Below, piece after piece: positions 26,985 to 38,050 of a DNA stretch of 64,000 nucleotides; within the stretch, counting starts at the first letter, position 1, and every line of letters starts with the position of its first letter. Location of the stretch: assembly GCA_013423385.1 (NCBI GenBank), contig BLZA01000011.1:185174-249173 (forward strand), given 5' to 3'. Made by a program: the position numbers and the translations under genes. A model generated the notes under the pieces. The model was given only the letters and a program-made list of their open reading frames with translations. It was not told where the DNA came from and did not search any database. Origin of the DNA: Naganishia liquefaciens (Eukaryota > Basidiomycota > Tremellomycetes > Filobasidiales > Filobasidiaceae).

Positions 26985-27808
26985 TTGCGCGTTAGCGCCT
27001 TTCGCATTACGAGGTCGACCTCTACATCCAACGGGCACAAGTAAGGGCGATTAATCCAAAGCCCTCGACAGCAGATCTACACGGTCCCACCGTCCGACCT
27101 CGACAACTCTTTCACAAGCCGAGGAATCGACTGCCATCGTCAAGGCAACTCGATCTATTGCATTCGACGGGAGCGCCCAGTATCAGTCGAGAACAGCAAG
27201 GCTCTCCAGTACGGCTTCAGCGTTACGGAGCCGTTCCAATGACCGTCACCTCGAGCGAAGTCTTTGGGCGATAAGAGGGAATGAGACGTACACATACCTT
27301 GGCACAGTAATAGCGGCCCGGGTCTCACTTTTCCGAATGATTTTGGAGTGCCTCTTCCGGTTATGCATTCTTTCACACGTATGTAGAATCGTATGAGATA
27401 GATGCATCGTTCTGGGCACAAGATACTCGACTTCGCCCTATTCTCCTTCGTATAGCTTGCCTTTGGGCGTATGGTGCCTGCATGCGCGCGACGAGAAGTC
27501 GAATGGTCGAACGATGTTGATCACCCCATCCCCAACTGGCGACTTTCCAAGCCACTCTCTTAATTTGCCGGTGATCGGCGCGTCTCCAGCCAATTCATTC
27601 CGGTCGGCATCTCGGGCGCACCCACGCAGACACCGGTCCGGAGTGCACCGGCGAGCAATAATCTCTCCGTTCACCCTTGAACCTGGCGGGTTCTCCCATA
27701 TATATTCAGGACCTGCTTGCTGATAGTGATAGCGAGGAAACAATATTTCAACACGGTCAAGCATACTCTCAAAGTACAACCTTGACACCAATACCTTTTC
27801 AATCGAAT
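26985..27808. promoter_or_regulatory. Intergenic region upstream of the zinc dehydrogenase gene
   Basis: 824 bases without a supported gene. A TATA-like run (CATATATATT) at about 27697-27706 is about 105 bases before the next start codon. Confidence 0.5.
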
Positions 27809-29278
27809 ATGCCCGTGGCTATCCCTGAAGAATTCTCTCATGTCGTCTGTCACGGCGCTCGAGACCTGCGAGTCGTAAGTCTTTATCGAAGACCGCTCAC
27901 CTGCATCACTAACCTGAAAGATATTGTAGGAGAAGCGCAAACTCTCCGCACCCAAAGCTGGAGAAGTGACTGTTGCCGTGCATTCGACTGGTCTTTGTGG
28001 CAGTGACGGTGAGATCTGCACAAGCTTGACTGAATGCCGTCTGATCAAGCTGTTTCTAGTCCACTACTACAACCATGGCGCTAACGGAGATTTCAAGATC
28101 ATTGATCCTCTGGTCCTCGGTCATGAAGCAAGGTAAAGAGCAGAACATCCGATCCCGTGCACCAAATTCTGACGGACAGTTTTAGTGGAACCATCACCAA
28201 TATCCCCGAAGGCACGGAAACGCATTTCAAGGTCGGCGACAGAGTTGCCATTGAATGTGGCCACATGTGTGGAACTTGTCGATTTTGCAAGACTGGTCGA
28301 TACAACTTGTGCAAGGTGAGCATGTTCGAGACCTGGTAGAGTCCATAATATTCATCTCTTTTTCCTCACAGGATATGCGATTCTGCTCTTCCGCCAAGAC
28401 ACATCCTCATCTCGATGGAACTCTGCGTGAAAAGATGAATCACCCAGCGTCTCTTCTTTTCAAGTAAGGAGAAATGGTACTTCAATCCTGACAGCACGCT
28501 GACTTGCGCACAGACTCCCTGATACATGCTCGTTTGAGGCCGCGTCTTTGGCTGAGCCTTTGTCTGTCGTGCTACATGCCATTCGACGATCCAAGCTGGA
28601 AGCCGGCGAAAGGGTTCTCATCCTCGGCGCGGGAGCAGTCGGTCTGTTGGCGGCATCTCTCGCCAAGGCCCAGGGCGCTACCACCGTCGTCGTTGTCGAC
28701 ATCGAGGCCGGACGACTAGACTTTGCCAGAGAAAACGGATGGGCCACCGGTGTCCACTGCTTGCCCAAGGGTCCTCGTGTGAGCGGAGCCGAGGCTCTCG
28801 AGGCGGCCAAACAGAATTGGGCTGGCCTGAAGGCGGCGGATTGCGTTACTGCTGTCGAAGACCTGGCGGATGGGTTCGATGCGGTGTTCGAGTGCACCGG
28901 TGTGGAAAGCTGCATGCAGATGGCGATTTTCGTGAGTATTCGCGGCTGTAGCGATATGTCATTGTGGCCTGACTGGATCTTTCGCAGGCGGCGCGATCGG
29001 GGGGAAGGGTACTCTACGTCGGCATGGGCACATCGGCCATGCTTCTGCCAACAGGCGCATCTCTCATCCGAGAGGTGGACCTCATGGGCGTCTTCCGTTA
29101 TGCCAACACCTATCCTGCTGCACTGGCTCTGCTGGGTTCTGGACAGCTTGGTCCGGTTGAGAAGATGGTCACTCAGAGGTACCCGCTGGAGAAAGCGGAG
29201 GAGGCTTTCCAGGCGATTCAGAAGGGCAAGGACGAGCAAGGTAACATGGTTGTCAAGGTCATGGTAGGAGTTCAGTAA
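27809..29278 (+). CDS. Zinc-dependent polyol dehydrogenase (sorbitol/xylitol/L-arabinitol type)
   Basis: A medium-chain dehydrogenase/reductase that most likely interconverts a sugar alcohol and a ketose with NAD. Seven exons (27809-27874, 27930-28008, 28060-28132, 28186-28315, 28372-28463, 28514-28931, 28988-29278) give 382 residues. Catalytic zinc motifs STGLCGSDVHYY and LVLGHEASG are intact, and GHMCGTCRFCKTGRYNLC supplies the four structural-zinc cysteines. The Rossmann loop reads GAGAVGLLAA, with an Asp (VVVDIEAGR) at the end of the second strand, which favours NAD over NADP. The VHYYNHGANGDF segment is typical of sorbitol, xylitol and L-arabinitol dehydrogenases, but sequence alone does not tell which substrate is used. 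Confidence 0.92.
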
Positions 29279-29682
29279 TAGGCTCGTGCATCATTCTATG
29301 GTTGTATAGTATAATCAGAATCAGCACAGGATACCATAATTGATCTTGTGGACTTCCTCCATTGAGGTTTGACTCAGATTGAGGCGATTCCACCGGAATA
29401 GTCTTGGATATGCGTAAGACAGATGGATGAGGTGTCAGACAGCTTCCTGAACGGTTGTTGCTGGAAAGAAAGGAGGAAAAAACAAGCCGACCTCACTAAG
29501 TGGCGAAAATCCCCGATTGACACGTCATTTTAAGTATCTGCACTAGTACAGCCTTATCCTCGCGATGTGATCACCTGGAGCTGGCTGATCAACTGTCTTC
29601 AGACCTGCATTCATCCCTATTTTACCAACTCGTAGACGATCAACCCAGAGCCCAGGCATTAAGTCAACGCAAAAGTAGGATC
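29279..29682. promoter_or_regulatory. Intergenic region upstream of the RBM39/Rsd1 gene
   Basis: 404 bases between two plus-strand genes. No gene or clear motif seen. Confidence 0.4.
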
Positions 29683-32165
29683 ATGTCGACGCAAGATACT
29701 CCTCCCAGAAACGGCGATGATGGCCTTGGTCGTGAAAAGACTCCAGAAGCTCCGTGAGTCGAGTCAACCCTGTAATGTTGGTTTTACTGAAAGCCTTTCC
29801 AAAGGCGACGCAGGGAGCGAGACTCGGACGTACGCGATCGAGACGACAAAGAACGATCTCGACGCAGTCGAGACGACGATGACGATGACGAAAGGCGCCG
29901 AAGGCATCGATACCGAGACGATGAACCTGACGAGGAGCGCGAGGAGCGCCGAAAGCGCAGGAGGGAAGAGGAGACGGAAGAGGAAAGGGAGGAACGACGA
30001 CGGAAGCGAAAGGAGCGGGAAAGGGAACGCGAGCGAGAACGTGAAAGAGGTCGAGATCGATCCGAGGATGAAGGCGAAAGGCGTCGACATAGGTCACGAC
30101 GTGAAAGATCCCTTTCTCGGGAATCTCACCGATCTCAGCGGTCCCATCGATCGCACAGGTCCTCGGCCAGGGATGTCGACCTTGATCGCGAGCGTTTGAG
30201 GGAAAGGGAGAATGATAGGCGGATCGAGGAGGACCGTCGACGAAGAGCAGACAGAGAGCGAGGTTCCCGATACGACGATGTAAGTACCGATTTTCGCGAT
30301 CCTGGACCAAAATATACTGAAGTCAGGATCGCCTGTCTCACAGCGTCGCGATGATCGGTACGATGACAGACGACGGTAAGGCGGTTTTTTGACTTGACAA
30401 CTGGTGGTATTCAAACTCCTTGCCTCTTAGACCCGACGTGTACCAGCCACGCGACATTGTCGCCAGTCCGATGAGGCGACCGTCGCCTCCCAGGGAATCT
30501 CGAGGCTCGCCCGCATATGGTCGTCGAGTCACGGACGTTCCGCCGCCCAGGAGGGATGAAGCTGAAGCTTTGCTGCAAGACGTGGATTCAGAGACTCGAT
30601 CTATCTTTGTGTCTCAATTGGCTGCCGCCCTCACCTCTCGGGACGTCGGAATGTTCTTCGAAGAAAAACTCGGCAAAGGTTCTGTGCGCGATGCACGTGT
30701 CGTCACTGATAGAATAACTCGCCGATCCAAAGGGTAAGTTTTCGTTGAATGTTTCGGCAACTGTTATAGAGCTGATTGTGACTGGAAAAGTGTCGCGTAT
30801 GTGGAACTGGCTTCAGTAGACTTGGTGCATCAGGCTTTGCGATTGTCGGGAACCATTGTTATGGGTTTGCCGATCATGATCGCGTTGAGCGAGTCAGAGA
30901 AGAATATCACGAACACCCTTCATCCAACCATGCCCGGTGCTCCGTCTATTGGGTCAGTACATCTGAGTATTCTCAGATACTCTCTCTAATACCTGCCATC
31001 CAGTCCTGGCTCCTTGCCTCCAGCCATCCTTGCTGGCTTACCGACTCCTACTACCATTTTGAACCAAGAAGGAAACGCCAACGCCGCTATTCCTTATCAC
31101 AGACTCTACGTTGGTAACTTGTTCTACAATCTTACCGCTGATGATATCAGGCAGGTATTCGAGCCCTTTGGCGAGCTCGCGTTCGTTGAAATGCCTATGG
31201 AGCCTCATGTAAGCTTACCGCGATCTGAATGACACTGATAGGGCTGACGCTAGCTCGTCTCGTTGCAGACGAACAGAAGTAGAGGTTATGCATTCGTGCA
31301 GTTCAAGGATCTTGCACCCGCTGAAATGGCTTTGGCTTCTATGAATGGGTTTGAACTTGCTGGCAGGAGTAGTGCGTAGAAGACCCCCTTTCTCTCATTA
31401 GCGATCCAGAGCTGACTAGGTGACTGGATCCAAATAGTCAAAGTCTCGACAGTCCACGAGAGGGGCAATGGGGCCTTGCCTCAGGCGGAAACTCTCGAAG
31501 ACATCACTAGCACTGCACAAGGTAGGTCTACTTCAACATTTCGGGGATGTGCCGGATATACTAACCTTATCGTTTTCAGGCACCAGAATGGACGCCGCTG
31601 CCCGTCAACAGTTGATGTTTAAGCTTGCTCGGCAACCCGATCCCACGGTGTCGAGCCTTTCTCAACAGCCCAGCTCTGTGTAAGCTCTTGAACCGACCTT
31701 TATGCTTCCAAGACAGCTCACTCCCATTTCCACAGTATGCGCCCTAACATTCCTGTTCAGCAGACGCAATATGTTCAGCTTAACAACATGTTTGATCCCT
31801 TGACGTGAGCAATAGTTTTGGATAAGCCTTATGCTGCCGACTGACACATTCATTCCGTAGCGAAAACGAACCTAATTGGCATCTAGATCTTGAGGAGGAC
31901 ATCAAGGATGAGGTCGAAGCCAAATACGGAAAGGTCGAAAAGCTCAAGGTTGACAGGAACTCGCCGGTAAGCTCCATCATGAAAGTCATTGCTGGAATTC
32001 AACTGACTTGGAGTTCTATTCTAGGAGGGACATGTCTTTATCAAGTTTACAGATACCGCTGGTGCTGCGAAAGGCATCGCTGGACTGAATGGACGATTCT
32101 TCAGCGGAAGGAGGATTGCTGCCCATTACATCAGCGAAGCCATCTTCAAAGCTCATGTGCCTTGA
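29683..32165 (+). CDS. RSD1: RS-domain splicing factor of the RBM39 (CAPER-alpha)/Rsd1 family
   Basis: A nuclear splicing factor that links U2AF/SF1-type branch-point recognition with the U2 snRNP. Twelve exons, the third only 32 nt, keep frame to give 616 residues. Residues about 25-180 are an Arg/Glu/Asp/Ser-rich RS-like domain. RRM1 starts near 250 (SIFVSQLAAALTSRDVGMFF), RRM2 near 384 (HRLYVGNLFYNLTADDIRQV) and ends MNGFELAGRSIKV, and the C-terminal U2AF-homology RRM starts near 527 (NNMFDPLTENEPNWHLDLEE) and ends GLNGRFFSGRRIAAHYISEA. This order and the ENEPNW stretch are diagnostic of RBM39/Rsd1 rather than U2AF65. The RS region also yields long artefactual frames on both strands. Confidence 0.95.
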
Positions 32166-33332
32166 TCTCTGATGCTTAGTAGGACAAAAAGCCGCTCGCG
32201 GATCTAGTGGCAACGTATGGAAAAGCGGAAATTTTTGAGTCTCGAAATCTCGAATCGGTAAGCGATCACTTGATCCATGCCCTTCGAATCCAAAGAAAAC
32301 GGCACATATTATGACCAAGATGATCTTTTATCTGCGGAATCTAGTTTGCGCCATGTATCGTTCGTGGTTAGGCTCTTTCTCTTAAATTATGAAAACAGTG
32401 TTTGAAACCGCTTTTCCGGTGACTTGCACGTTACTGATCGACTTCGCGATTCTAGGTCTTCGAGAATCCAGTGCTTTCAGTGCTTTGAGATCTGTCTTGT
32501 CCTACTGTGTCGCCCGATCAGTCACCGCTAATGTACCCTCCGCCCTTGTTGACAGAAGATATTAGATTCAGAAAACTCCGGGCGTCATGGTGAGACGCCA
32601 TTGGAACACTTTCTGACTGACAATTGTCAGTGTCTTCACTTCGCTGGTCAGGAACTCTATCAACTGTCTGCCTCCACGCACTCGTGGCAAGAGTTCGATT
32701 CACTATGGTGTTCCGCACGAGGGGGGCGAATGTCTTGAACAATACAGGTGATCTGATGCAGGTGAGCAAAAGTCGCAATCGACTGGAGGATATCGCGGTT
32801 CGTATTTAGAGGAACTTGTATGACTCTTTCCTTGTACTTCATCTGAGGAGTTTGGCACCATGATATATATGTGCCACGACTACAAAGCATCGATGAGTTA
32901 ATGTATTTCGGTTTTCGGCCCCCAACTGTTCGATCAGCTCGAGCTGGATCTGCTCCTGCGGCTGTAATACAAAGTCCGCTAGTGTATCGGGCAATATGGG
33001 ATCGTGACCTCGGCCATCTTCTTTGGCTTCCATTTGGCAGCTCCTGACATCCTGGCAAATCTCTCGGACACTGCGTGCATGGAGAAACAGGCATGGATGC
33101 TTGAAAATGAAACCTCGCGACATTGAATCCATGATCGCTGCGGCGCTAATTTCACGTGCCGCGCTGGAGGAGAGCAGCCGGAAGCCAGGGGCCGGACAGT
33201 GATGATGAATACTGCGAGCTCTCGTGGTGAATCTCACGATTGAGTTGTAGCCTTTAGCGGTCATCTCAAGCGGTCCTTGATCCGCATACTATCCAGAGTT
33301 TCTCAGACGAACCTGCGAATTCGACCGTCGAC
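32166..33332. other. Intergenic region upstream of WBP1, with a doubtful minus ORF
   Basis: 1.17 kb between two plus genes. Most frames are short; the only ATG-initiated one of note is listed separately at 32839-33264. Confidence 0.45.
32839..33264 (-). CDS. Possible 141-residue protein with targeting-like N-terminus
   Basis: An uninterrupted ATG frame begins MTAKGYNSIVRFTTRARSI and is rich in Arg, Ser and Ala with few acids for 50 residues, as in mitochondrial presequences. A later part (LPDTLADFVLQPQEQIQLEL) looks protein-like. No family is recognised, and the end of the frame (VVVAHIYHGAKLLR) looks less convincing, so a splice may be missed or the whole frame may be chance. It would be divergent from WBP1 by 68 bases, within its promoter. 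Confidence 0.25.
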   Translation of the reverse strand: MTAKGYNSIVRFTTRARSIHHHCPAPGFRLLSSSAAREISAAAIMDSMSRGFIFKHPCLFLHARSVREICQDVRSCQMEAKEDGRGHDPILPDTLADFVLQPQEQIQLELIEQLGAENRNTLTHRCFVVVAHIYHGAKLLR

Positions 33333-35050
33333 ATGATGCTCTGGCCGAAATTCAAAGCTCTGGCGATGCTCGCCCAGGCATTGGTTGCTACGCAAATGCT
33401 TACGTCCGTCGACGCCCGGTCGGCGAAGGGAGACAAGGTGCTCGTTGTGCTTGAGCCTGCACTGAATCGAGCAAGCTATTCGCAATTCTGGCAGAGCCTG
33501 GAAGGTATGTTGAAGAAGCCGACGCGAATCTTGCTTCTTGGATTAATTCCTCTCTTCGCGGTTTCAGCTCGGGGGTTCAAGCTGACTTTCAAGGGACCCA
33601 AGGAAGAGCAGTCTCCCTTGATTGAGTATGATGAGAAGAACTTCGATCACTTGATCATGATGGCGCCGTCCACAAACTGTAAGAAATTTCTCGACAAACA
33701 CATGGCGCATGCCTAAGAAATGCACTGCTTTCTAGCGTTCAGCTCGACTCTTAAGCCGCAGAGCTTGGTCGACGCCATGTCGTCGCACCAGATCAATACA
33801 CTCTTCGTCATGTCTCCGTCAATATCCGAAGCACAGAGGGAGTTTGCGCGCGAATTCGATGTCGAATTCCAGGAGAGGGACACCGCGTTGGTCGACGACT
33901 TCCACTACTCGCCCGTCTCGTCAAAGCACGACCACGTTCTTCTCAACATATCCTCAGGACTGGATGTCGAGGCTCCAACTACCATCGTTCCCGCACAACT
34001 ACGGACTTCAACTACGCCTCTACTCTACAACGGTATTGTGCACACGCTAGGAGAGAACCCTTACCTCATCCCCGTTCTTCATGCCGGGGCGACTGCCGTT
34101 TCGGATGCCGTGACCGTCATGGATGGAGCAGAATTGCTGAACAAGAAGAAGAAGGCCGTCGTAGCGGGAGAACAAGCCGCCCTTGTCAGTGCTCTGCAGA
34201 CGAGAAGCAACGCTCGAGTCGGATGGATCGGCAGTGAAGCCATGTTGCGGGATGATTACTGGGCAGCGGAAGTTCAGGATCAGGACGGAAGATCGTAAGT
34301 GAACAGGAGAGGATGCGGCAGACATTCATACTGAGCGTTCCATTCTCGTGCATAGACTCAAGACCGGTAATGGTGAATTTGTCGATGCCTTCACCGCTTG
34401 GGTTCTGCAGGAAACTGGCGTTCTGAAGGTCGTGCACACCGAGCATCACCGGGTCAATGAGACGGAACCTAGAGCACTTTATACGAAAAAGGACGACGTC
34501 GTGAGTTTTAACTCCTACTTTGATAACTGCACACTCCGCTCACCTAAAATGACTCCAGACCTACACCGCAGTTCTGAGTCAATATTCGTCGGAAAACGGA
34601 GAACAGTCATGGAAGCCGTTCTCGGCGAATGATGTTCAATTCGAGTTCACGATGCTCGACCCACATGTTCGCGCTTCGATGCACGAGCGAGCCGTTACCG
34701 CGGATGGCCTCGCGACGGAATACGATGTTACGTTCAAGTGCCCCGAGCGTCATGGCGTCTTCAAGTTCTTGCTTGACTACTGGAGACCAGGGTAAGCCAT
34801 CCTGGTGAATCATGCCGAGACTCGTCTGATTCGTAATATCGGCAGATGGACATTCATTCATGAACAATCTATGGCCTCCGTCGTCCCTCTTCGCCATGAC
34901 GAATATCCTCGTTTCGTTCAAGGTGCCTGGCCATTTTACACCGGTGCATTCACGACGAGCATAATTTTCCTGGCATTCTGTACTCTCTGGCTGTCCTCTG
35001 TAGAGGGAAACAAAAAAGTAGTCGCTGTAAAGACCAAAAAAACGCAATAG
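33333..35050 (+). CDS. WBP1: Oligosaccharyltransferase 48-kDa subunit (Wbp1/OST48/DDOST)
   Basis: A subunit of the ER complex that moves the N-glycan precursor onto Asn. Six exons (33333-33504, 33568-33678, 33736-34294, 34356-34500, 34559-34791, 34846-35050) give 474 residues. A signal peptide (MMLWPKFKALAMLAQALVAT) is followed by KVLVVLEP, then RGFKLTFKGPKEE, YDEKNFDHLIMMAPSTN and a long luminal domain with LLYNGIVHTLGENPYLIPVL. Near the C-terminus are FEFTMLDPHVR, HGVFKFLLDYWRPGWTFI and a single membrane segment (GAFTTSIIFLAFCTLWL). The cytosolic tail is Lys-rich (KVVAVKTKKTQ), which suits a di-lysine type ER-retention signal. Together with the PMT2-family gene this is a second glycosylation enzyme in the window. 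Confidence 0.96.
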
Positions 35051-35148
35051 AGCTCGCGCGCATATATCATTGCATAACATAGCGGGAATCACAGTCCTTC
35101 ATACAACTGACTGACGGTATTTAACGGTTCATTGTCTGATTTACAGTA

Positions 35149-37657
35149 CTAGGTAGCTCCTGGGGTGTCGGATAATGTCCGCGGGGTTTGCTCTTCAGCA
35201 TGTCCACCGTCTTTGAATGTATTTCTGTGGGATTTTGGCTCGTCCCGGAAGAGCATGTCGTTGTTCGACAAGAAGTCGTATATTTTTGCGGAAACAGCCG
35301 GATCTATCCGAAAGATTTTTCTGAAGTCGCCTGCGCGTCAGAACCACATCGGAAAGAGCAGCGAGCGACCCACTTTGCATCCTTTCTCTTCAGCATGCCC
35401 CCCCGACGGGCATTCTCAATCACGAATGTTTCTTTAATTACGAGGTACGGCCGGGGCAGTATCTTTAGGCTGGAACAGAGTTCTTGCTCTTCCTGGGTTA
35501 GCAGTGACAGAGCATCTGCTTGCGAAAGCGATAGGGGCGCTAGCAAAGGGGGATCGAGTCAGTAGGAAAGAGTTTCGTGATTGCCAGTCGGACATACCGG
35601 AGCGAGGGATGTCACGGAAGGTGTAAGGGTCCAGACGCCCGTCGTTTGAATTGCCTGTCGGATCTTGAAGCTGACCATTCTGATAACGCTTCAGCAACCG
35701 TTCACCCAGAGTCAATGGCTCGCGTGGCAGATTGCTGGCTGCCGTTCGATATCCCGATACCTGCAGGACGTGGATTCAGAAATAGGAACCCCCACAAAGC
35801 GTGGTTGAGACAAACACACTCTTTCTGTTCTCATTCGCTCGTACCGCGATGCATCAGAGGCGGTGAGAATGCCCAAGCGACGATATTCCTGTAGCTCTGC
35901 TATGCGTTTGCGCAGTAGTTGCTCGTCTAATGTAAACGTATGTTAGAAGGCCCTGTCATAACACGCAAGAGATAGACTAACAATGCAACCCATTCAGCAG
36001 GACCTCGAAGTCCTCCGCGGTCTGCGCCTTAGCAAAGACTTTATACCGCTGTATAAGATCCTTCTCTTCTTTCGACTTATTCTTTTCTGCCTTCTGCATC
36101 TAGATATGGAAGGGGTGAGACCACTTAGCCTTCGAGCCATACATCGCGTGAATTCGTCACTCACCCTCTTGTAATCCATTAAAGCCCTGTCGAAGATGAA
36201 GTCTTTGACTTCCTGTCGATGCGCAAGCTTTTCATAGTATATCTCCAAAGCCGCGAGCTTGAGTTCCAGATCCTCTTCATCTTCTAAATGCATGCCCGGT
36301 TGCAAAACTGCTTCATTTTCCTGTTCTCCATCTGATTCTTCGGCGTCTGGCTTGACGGCTGGCTCCTTTTCCTTGTCGTCTATTTTGGAAACATCCTTCA
36401 ACTCTTCGTCCGACGAGCCAGGTTTCCCCTTTTCCCCCTCAGACGGCTTCGTGGACGACGACGGAAGGGCTTTGCTGGATGTCACTGGTTTATCGTTGAC
36501 GACGATGGGTTTATCCCCTTTGGTTGGAGCTTCTGGCTGCTCGTCTCCCCCGTATGCGTATACCAATCCAAACTCCATGTCTTTGATTACCACTTCGGCA
36601 TCGTTGTCCACCTCATGTTCGAATTCTAGGCGGCCCGGCATGTAGCCTGCTACTTCGTGATTCGTCGGCGCTGATGCCTTTGTTTGTTCGATGGCCGTAA
36701 GTGGTATAGCTAGGAGGTAGCTGATCAGCGACTGGAGACGCAGAATGCGCCTTCATGGGCCACTCACGCGCAGGTTGACGCATTTTCTCAATCCTGGCTC
36801 GCTTGCGTGACAGGAATTCATCTTGCGTGATGTCCAGCTTTGCTTTCATTCGCTATAGTAACAGACTTTCAGCTCAGTTCCTGCAGAGCGGTATCGATTT
36901 GTGGAGCTTACGGGCATGCACGGCTTCCCGCTTTTCCTGTCATTGATGTAGGTGTCGAAATAATGTTTTTCACATTCCTCCTTAAATCTGGTTCCAACAT
37001 GCTCTGCAACGTCCTGCCAATTGCCAAGACCATATTGCTGTAGTCCGGTGATGAGTAATAGCTCCCTTTGCAAGCGGTTGGCGGTTTAGCGAGCGAGATC
37101 CACCGAGAAGTTAGGTCCGTGGCTTACTCGTCTGCTCCCCAGTCTTCCGTGAATATCGGTTTCGAATGCGTTTCCTATGCGGAGAAGAATTTGCGAACGA
37201 TCAGGTCATGTCTCCGAGAAAGCTTCTATCAAGTCCAAACGTACGACAATCTTGTAGTCATGCCATGCCTTGTGAGCATCTTTCTCCTCTCCCTTTGAGA
37301 AACAGCTCGGACAAAGATCGACCTCCGGACATTCTTTATCAGCGCACTTGATTCGGACTGTATGAGTGATATCCGCTCCGCCTGAACCGACATGCGGAAT
37401 ATCAATACCTTAAAGCGCATGCTGATGATGGGTGTGCTTACAGACATCGCATGTGTATTTGATGCCTGAACAAACGAGAAAGACGGGATATCAGCCCGAA
37501 TGCTCCTCAGAGGGCATCGCTTCATCTATGCTTGCCTGGTTCTGTAGCTAAGTGACCCAAGAGAATGGTCAGTCCAGCGAATGACATGGAACCATATGGA
37601 ATATTTACCGGTACCTTCCGCGGTCTCAGCCTTCACTCTGCGCTTCGTGACCGTCAT
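35149..37657 (-). CDS. ADA2: SAGA/ADA histone acetyltransferase adaptor Ada2
   Basis: Ada2 stimulates Gcn5 in SAGA and ADA complexes in the nucleus. About thirteen short exons join in frame to give about 593 residues. The N-terminal ZZ zinc finger shows KYTCDVC, VRIKCADKECPEVDLCPSCF and AHKAWHDYKIV. A SANT domain follows (EELLLITGLQQYGLGNWQDV, then HVGTRFKEECEKHY), then PTNHEVAGYMPGRLEFEHE and EDLELKLAALEIYYEKLAHR, and a C-terminal SWIRM domain (LCSSLKILPRPYLVIKETF, then KIYDFLSNNDML). Exon 2 is 12 nt (CTACAGAACCAG) and is followed by an intron that must start with GC (GCAAGC) for the ZZ domain to stay in frame. An acidic Ser/Lys-rich linker separates SANT and the conserved middle. It is convergent with WBP1, 98 bases apart. 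Confidence 0.94.
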
Positions 37658-38050
37658 GATGGGCCGATCGCGTGTCTTACCGCATCAGTTTATGATTCCT
37701 GAAGCCGAGTGATCCCAACAGGTTTCGACACGCGCGAACACGATGCATAGACAGATGCCGAGGAAGATGGCTGTACGAAAGTAATGATGAAAGCAACATG
37801 CATGCACTCACCGCTACGCATCTCGATCACATGCGGAAGCAAACTCCGAAACACGAGCGCACATGAAATGAGGACTCGCCGGCCGTGCAGCGCTAGGTAG
37901 TCAGTCGACCAGTGATCCAGAGCGACGACATTGAAGGAACGAGTATCAGATTGACTGAATACAACTCCAGACAAAGCCTTTTCCAGCCCTGCCGCGCGAA
38001 ACAGTTCGCGGATGTCACGAGCCTATACAACTGGGTCTTCGTAGACGAAG
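37658..38050. promoter_or_regulatory. Intergenic region: ADA2 promoter and RAD1 3' flank
   Basis: 393 bases between two minus-strand genes. A minus frame reading through it starts at a TTG and has no motif. Confidence 0.45.

Noticed and set aside
27438-27791. 117-codon minus frame before the polyol dehydrogenase
   Set aside because: Starts at TTG, lies in the probable promoter with the TATA-like run, and has no motif.
29717-30199. Plus and minus frames inside the RBM39/Rsd1 RS domain
   Set aside because: Arg-rich codons such as CGA and GAG leave other frames open; the RS frame alone joins to the RRM domains.
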